This document shows, piece by piece, positions 62,224-64,000 of a stretch of 64,000 nucleotides of DNA (positions within the stretch are counted from its first letter, which is position 1; each line of letters begins with the position of its first letter). Below the pieces are notes generated by a model. The model did no database searches and had not been told where the DNA came from. It saw nothing but the letters and a program-made list of their open reading frames with translations. Position numbers and translations under genes: made by a program. The DNA is from Flavobacterium caeni (lineage in GTDB: Bacteria > Bacteroidota > Bacteroidia > Flavobacteriales > Flavobacteriaceae): assembly GCF_900101895.1 (NCBI RefSeq), contig NZ_FMVF01000009.1:124001-188000 (forward strand). Direction: 5' to 3'.

Positions 62224-64000
62224 TTAATTTCCAAAGTTGTAACGCAACGTAAAGCCCGCGCGGATGTTCGTAATCGGGAACGATGTAGAAATGACCGCTT
62301 TAGAGAACGAATGGTCGTAATAGAAAATCGCCGTCAGGTTCTTGCTGAACGAGTAATCTGCGGTAAGCTTGGCCGACCAAAGGTTTTGCCCGCCCGAAAG
62401 CTGGTTGTTGTCGTAATCCAAATAACGCACGATGGTTTCGCTGTTTCGGTACGATGCATCGACTTTGATGTTGATGTCGCTCTTGATGATGCCCGTTGGG
62501 TTGTCGGCCAGTCGCGTCGAGATGATCACGTCCTTGATGCGGTAACCCAATCCTACGACATATTCGATTCCTTTGACCTCGGTGAGCAAGTTGTTGTCGA
62601 AACTCATCGAAAGCGCACGGTCTTTTTTCATCTCGGCCAACACCTTGAACGAGTTCTTGAATTCCATATCCACGCGCATCAATGGCGAAAACTGTTCAAC
62701 CAGGTTCATGTTTTGGATGATCGTCTTGTTGTACAGGTTGCCCCCCGCGTCTACGTTAAGCGAACCGTCGTTACGACGACCCGATGGCGCTTTGTCGTAC
62801 TCGAAATTCGATCGGAACGAGTTGATCGTATACGAGGCGCGATAACTGTTCTGCAACGAGAAGCGCTTGAAGCGGTCCTTGAAGAACTTGTAACGCATAA
62901 GCCCGCTGTATTTGATGGTCCAGTTCGGGATCGGGATGTCGCGGAACGCATCGAGCGAAATCTTCTTGGTGTCTTCTCCGGCCGGTTTGCTGATGAGTCC
63001 CGTGTAGGCCGCCAGGAACGACGGGATCAAAACCGCCTGGTTGTTCTTCCCATAGCCTATCGGATAACCCGCGTTGGATTGGTAAATTTCGTAACGCGGA
63101 TCGCTCGGGTCGGTAATTACATTCGCGCCCTCGTTGTAACGCGGAATCGGTTGCCCGGCGTAAAACTGTTCGGCCAATCGGTTGGCGATGATGATGCGGT
63201 TGTTCTTGAAATCGTCGAACGCCGACGACGTGATCTCGTCGCTGGTCTTGAACGCCGTGGCGAGCATCACCGTCGAAATCGAGAAGTTGCCGAACGTGTA
63301 AGGCGAACGCGAGTTGTATTGCCCACCCGTGACATCATACTGTTCCGAATAGTTGTCTACATAGGTGCGGTCGGCGTTCAAATCGATCTTGAAATCGGGG
63401 AACAAATCTACGTTGGCCGTCATGTTAAGCGTCTTGCTCGTGACCGCCGTATAGTTTTGGTTGAACTCCGGATAGTTGGTCAAATACCCCGATCGGGCCG
63501 CCTCATAACGCACATCGTCCTGCGAACCGAGGATAAAGCCCAACGTTGGCTTGGTCGTCCCAAAGAACCCGAGCCCCGGCAAATACCCCGGAAGCACCGT
63601 TCCCTGGTTTTGCGTATAGTTGATTTGCAGGTTCTTGACGCTGGTCGCGATTCCGATCAAACCGTCGAGGAACACATTGCCTTGGTTGGCCGCAGGTTGC
63701 GCCGTATTGGTGATCTTCTCGCCCGGCTTCGGCTGTTTGGCTGGTTGCGGACGCGCCGGTGTTTTTGGCTTTTTGGTCAGTCCGATGTATTTGTAAAGCA
63801 AATCCATGTTGAACGTCGTGTTGAGCTTGTGCGACGCGGCGTTCTGGATGGTATTCCCCAAATTGTACGTTATGCCGTCTACCTCGACTTCCTGCAACGC
63901 GATCGAAGCGCGCGTCCAGCTGTAATCGCCCGTATACGAATACGTCGATTTGAGGAACGCAAAAGTCGGGATCTTGCTGATCGGCAAGTCGTAATTCACC
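62224..64000 (-). CDS. sprA: SprA, T9SS translocon protein, C-terminal part only
   Basis: SprA (Sov in Porphyromonas) is the very large barrel that forms the channel of the type IX system. Only the last 591 or so codons are in the window; the gene continues past 64000 and is partial for that reason, not broken. Recognised stretches include NYDLPISKIPTFAFLKSTYS, TGDYSWTRASIALQEVE and RNDGSLNVDAGGN, and a C-terminal strand ending AGFTLRYNFGN. It explains the secretion of the type A and B substrates encoded here. Confidence 0.93.
   Translation of the reverse strand, partial: VNYDLPISKIPTFAFLKSTYSYTGDYSWTRASIALQEVEVDGITYNLGNTIQNAASHKLNTTFNMDLLYKYIGLTKKPKTPARPQPAKQPKPGEKITNTAQPAANQGNVFLDGLIGIATSVKNLQINYTQNQGTVLPGYLPGLGFFGTTKPTLGFILGSQDDVRYEAARSGYLTNYPEFNQNYTAVTSKTLNMTANVDLFPDFKIDLNADRTYVDNYSEQYDVTGGQYNSRSPYTFGNFSISTVMLATAFKTSDEITSSAFDDFKNNRIIIANRLAEQFYAGQPIPRYNEGANVITDPSDPRYEIYQSNAGYPIGYGKNNQAVLIPSFLAAYTGLISKPAGEDTKKISLDAFRDIPIPNWTIKYSGLMRYKFFKDRFKRFSLQNSYRASYTINSFRSNFEYDKAPSGRRNDGSLNVDAGGNLYNKTIIQNMNLVEQFSPLMRVDMEFKNSFKVLAEMKKDRALSMSFDNNLLTEVKGIEYVVGLGYRIKDVIISTRLADNPTGIIKSDINIKVDASYRNSETIVRYLDYDNNQLSGGQNLWSAKLTADYSFSKNLTAIFYYDHSFSKAVISTSFPITNIRAGFTLRYNFGN

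Overview
The window looks like chromosomal DNA of a gliding member of the Flavobacteriaceae (Bacteroidota). The evidence is a set of type IX secretion (T9SS) genes (the C-terminal part of SprA, a PorP/SprF-like protein, type A and type B sorting-domain substrates, a RemB-like protein), a DUF6089-uppS-bamA-ompH-ompH block, tig-clpP-clpX, and promoters of the Bacteroidota form TTTG-N19-TAnnTTTG. Coding sequence is roughly half G+C by eye, high for this family. Two stretches are visibly A+T-richer: the mepB-like gene and the second half of uppS. I see no rRNA, CRISPR array, prophage, insertion sequence or recognisable riboswitch.

Layout. 1-5.8 kb: tRNA-Gly, mutS, a DUF1573 protein, a SpoU-type RNA methyltransferase, a mepB-like gene and a folK/deoxynucleoside-kinase fusion. 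5.9-10.4 kb: sppA and a large AsmA-family protein. 10.4-13.7 kb: a small XRE regulator with a striking 20-bp inverted repeat upstream, a DUF2797 protein, a GH3-family protein and a 40-residue lipoprotein overlapping its end. 13.7-20.1 kb: a TonB-dependent-receptor-like protein and tig-clpP-clpX. 20.2-31.6 kb: a T9SS substrate, alpha/beta hydrolase, pdxJ, a CBS protein, nadK, then DUF6089-uppS-bamA-ompH-ompH and murI, an envelope-building block. 31.6-39.3 kb: gamma carbonic anhydrase, a PorP/SprF-like gene paired with a 1714-residue repeat-rich T9SS substrate, and a NifU-family protein with a duplicated N-terminal domain. 39.3-43.8 kb: an intergenic region packed with dispersed-repeat-like sequence, a DUF255/thioredoxin-domain protein, an LEA-like helical protein next to an MscS channel, and a secreted protein of unknown function. 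43.8-51.6 kb: a seven-gene minus-strand operon for a MacB-type tripartite exporter (ATPase, two permeases, adaptor, TolC-like protein, second adaptor) ending in tsaB. 51.7-58.3 kb: a DUF4403 lipoprotein and a cytochrome-oxidase biogenesis operon (cyoE, two subunit III genes, subunit IV, a cysteine-poor Sco-like protein, Sco, DUF420, a small CxxC membrane protein). 58.5-64 kb: RemB-like protein, deoC, VanZ-family protein, gcvH and the end of sprA.

Themes. Much of the window builds or loads the outer membrane: BamA and two Skp/OmpH chaperones, UppS for the polyprenyl carrier, SppA, AsmA, the T9SS parts and the exporter. Several downstream genes start only a few bases after the terminator of the gene before them, in some cases with a promoter -10-like element (TAnnTTTG) in or just after the terminator T-tract. 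Degenerate AGTCGAA-type and GCAAAG-type repeats sit in several intergenic gaps, and one of them appears to encode the N-terminus of a small protein. No single unmistakably new system is present. The best leads are the oxidase-assembly module with a Sco-like partner lacking the copper ligands, the terminator-promoter fusions, the inverted repeat upstream of the XRE gene, and the FolK-dNK fusion.
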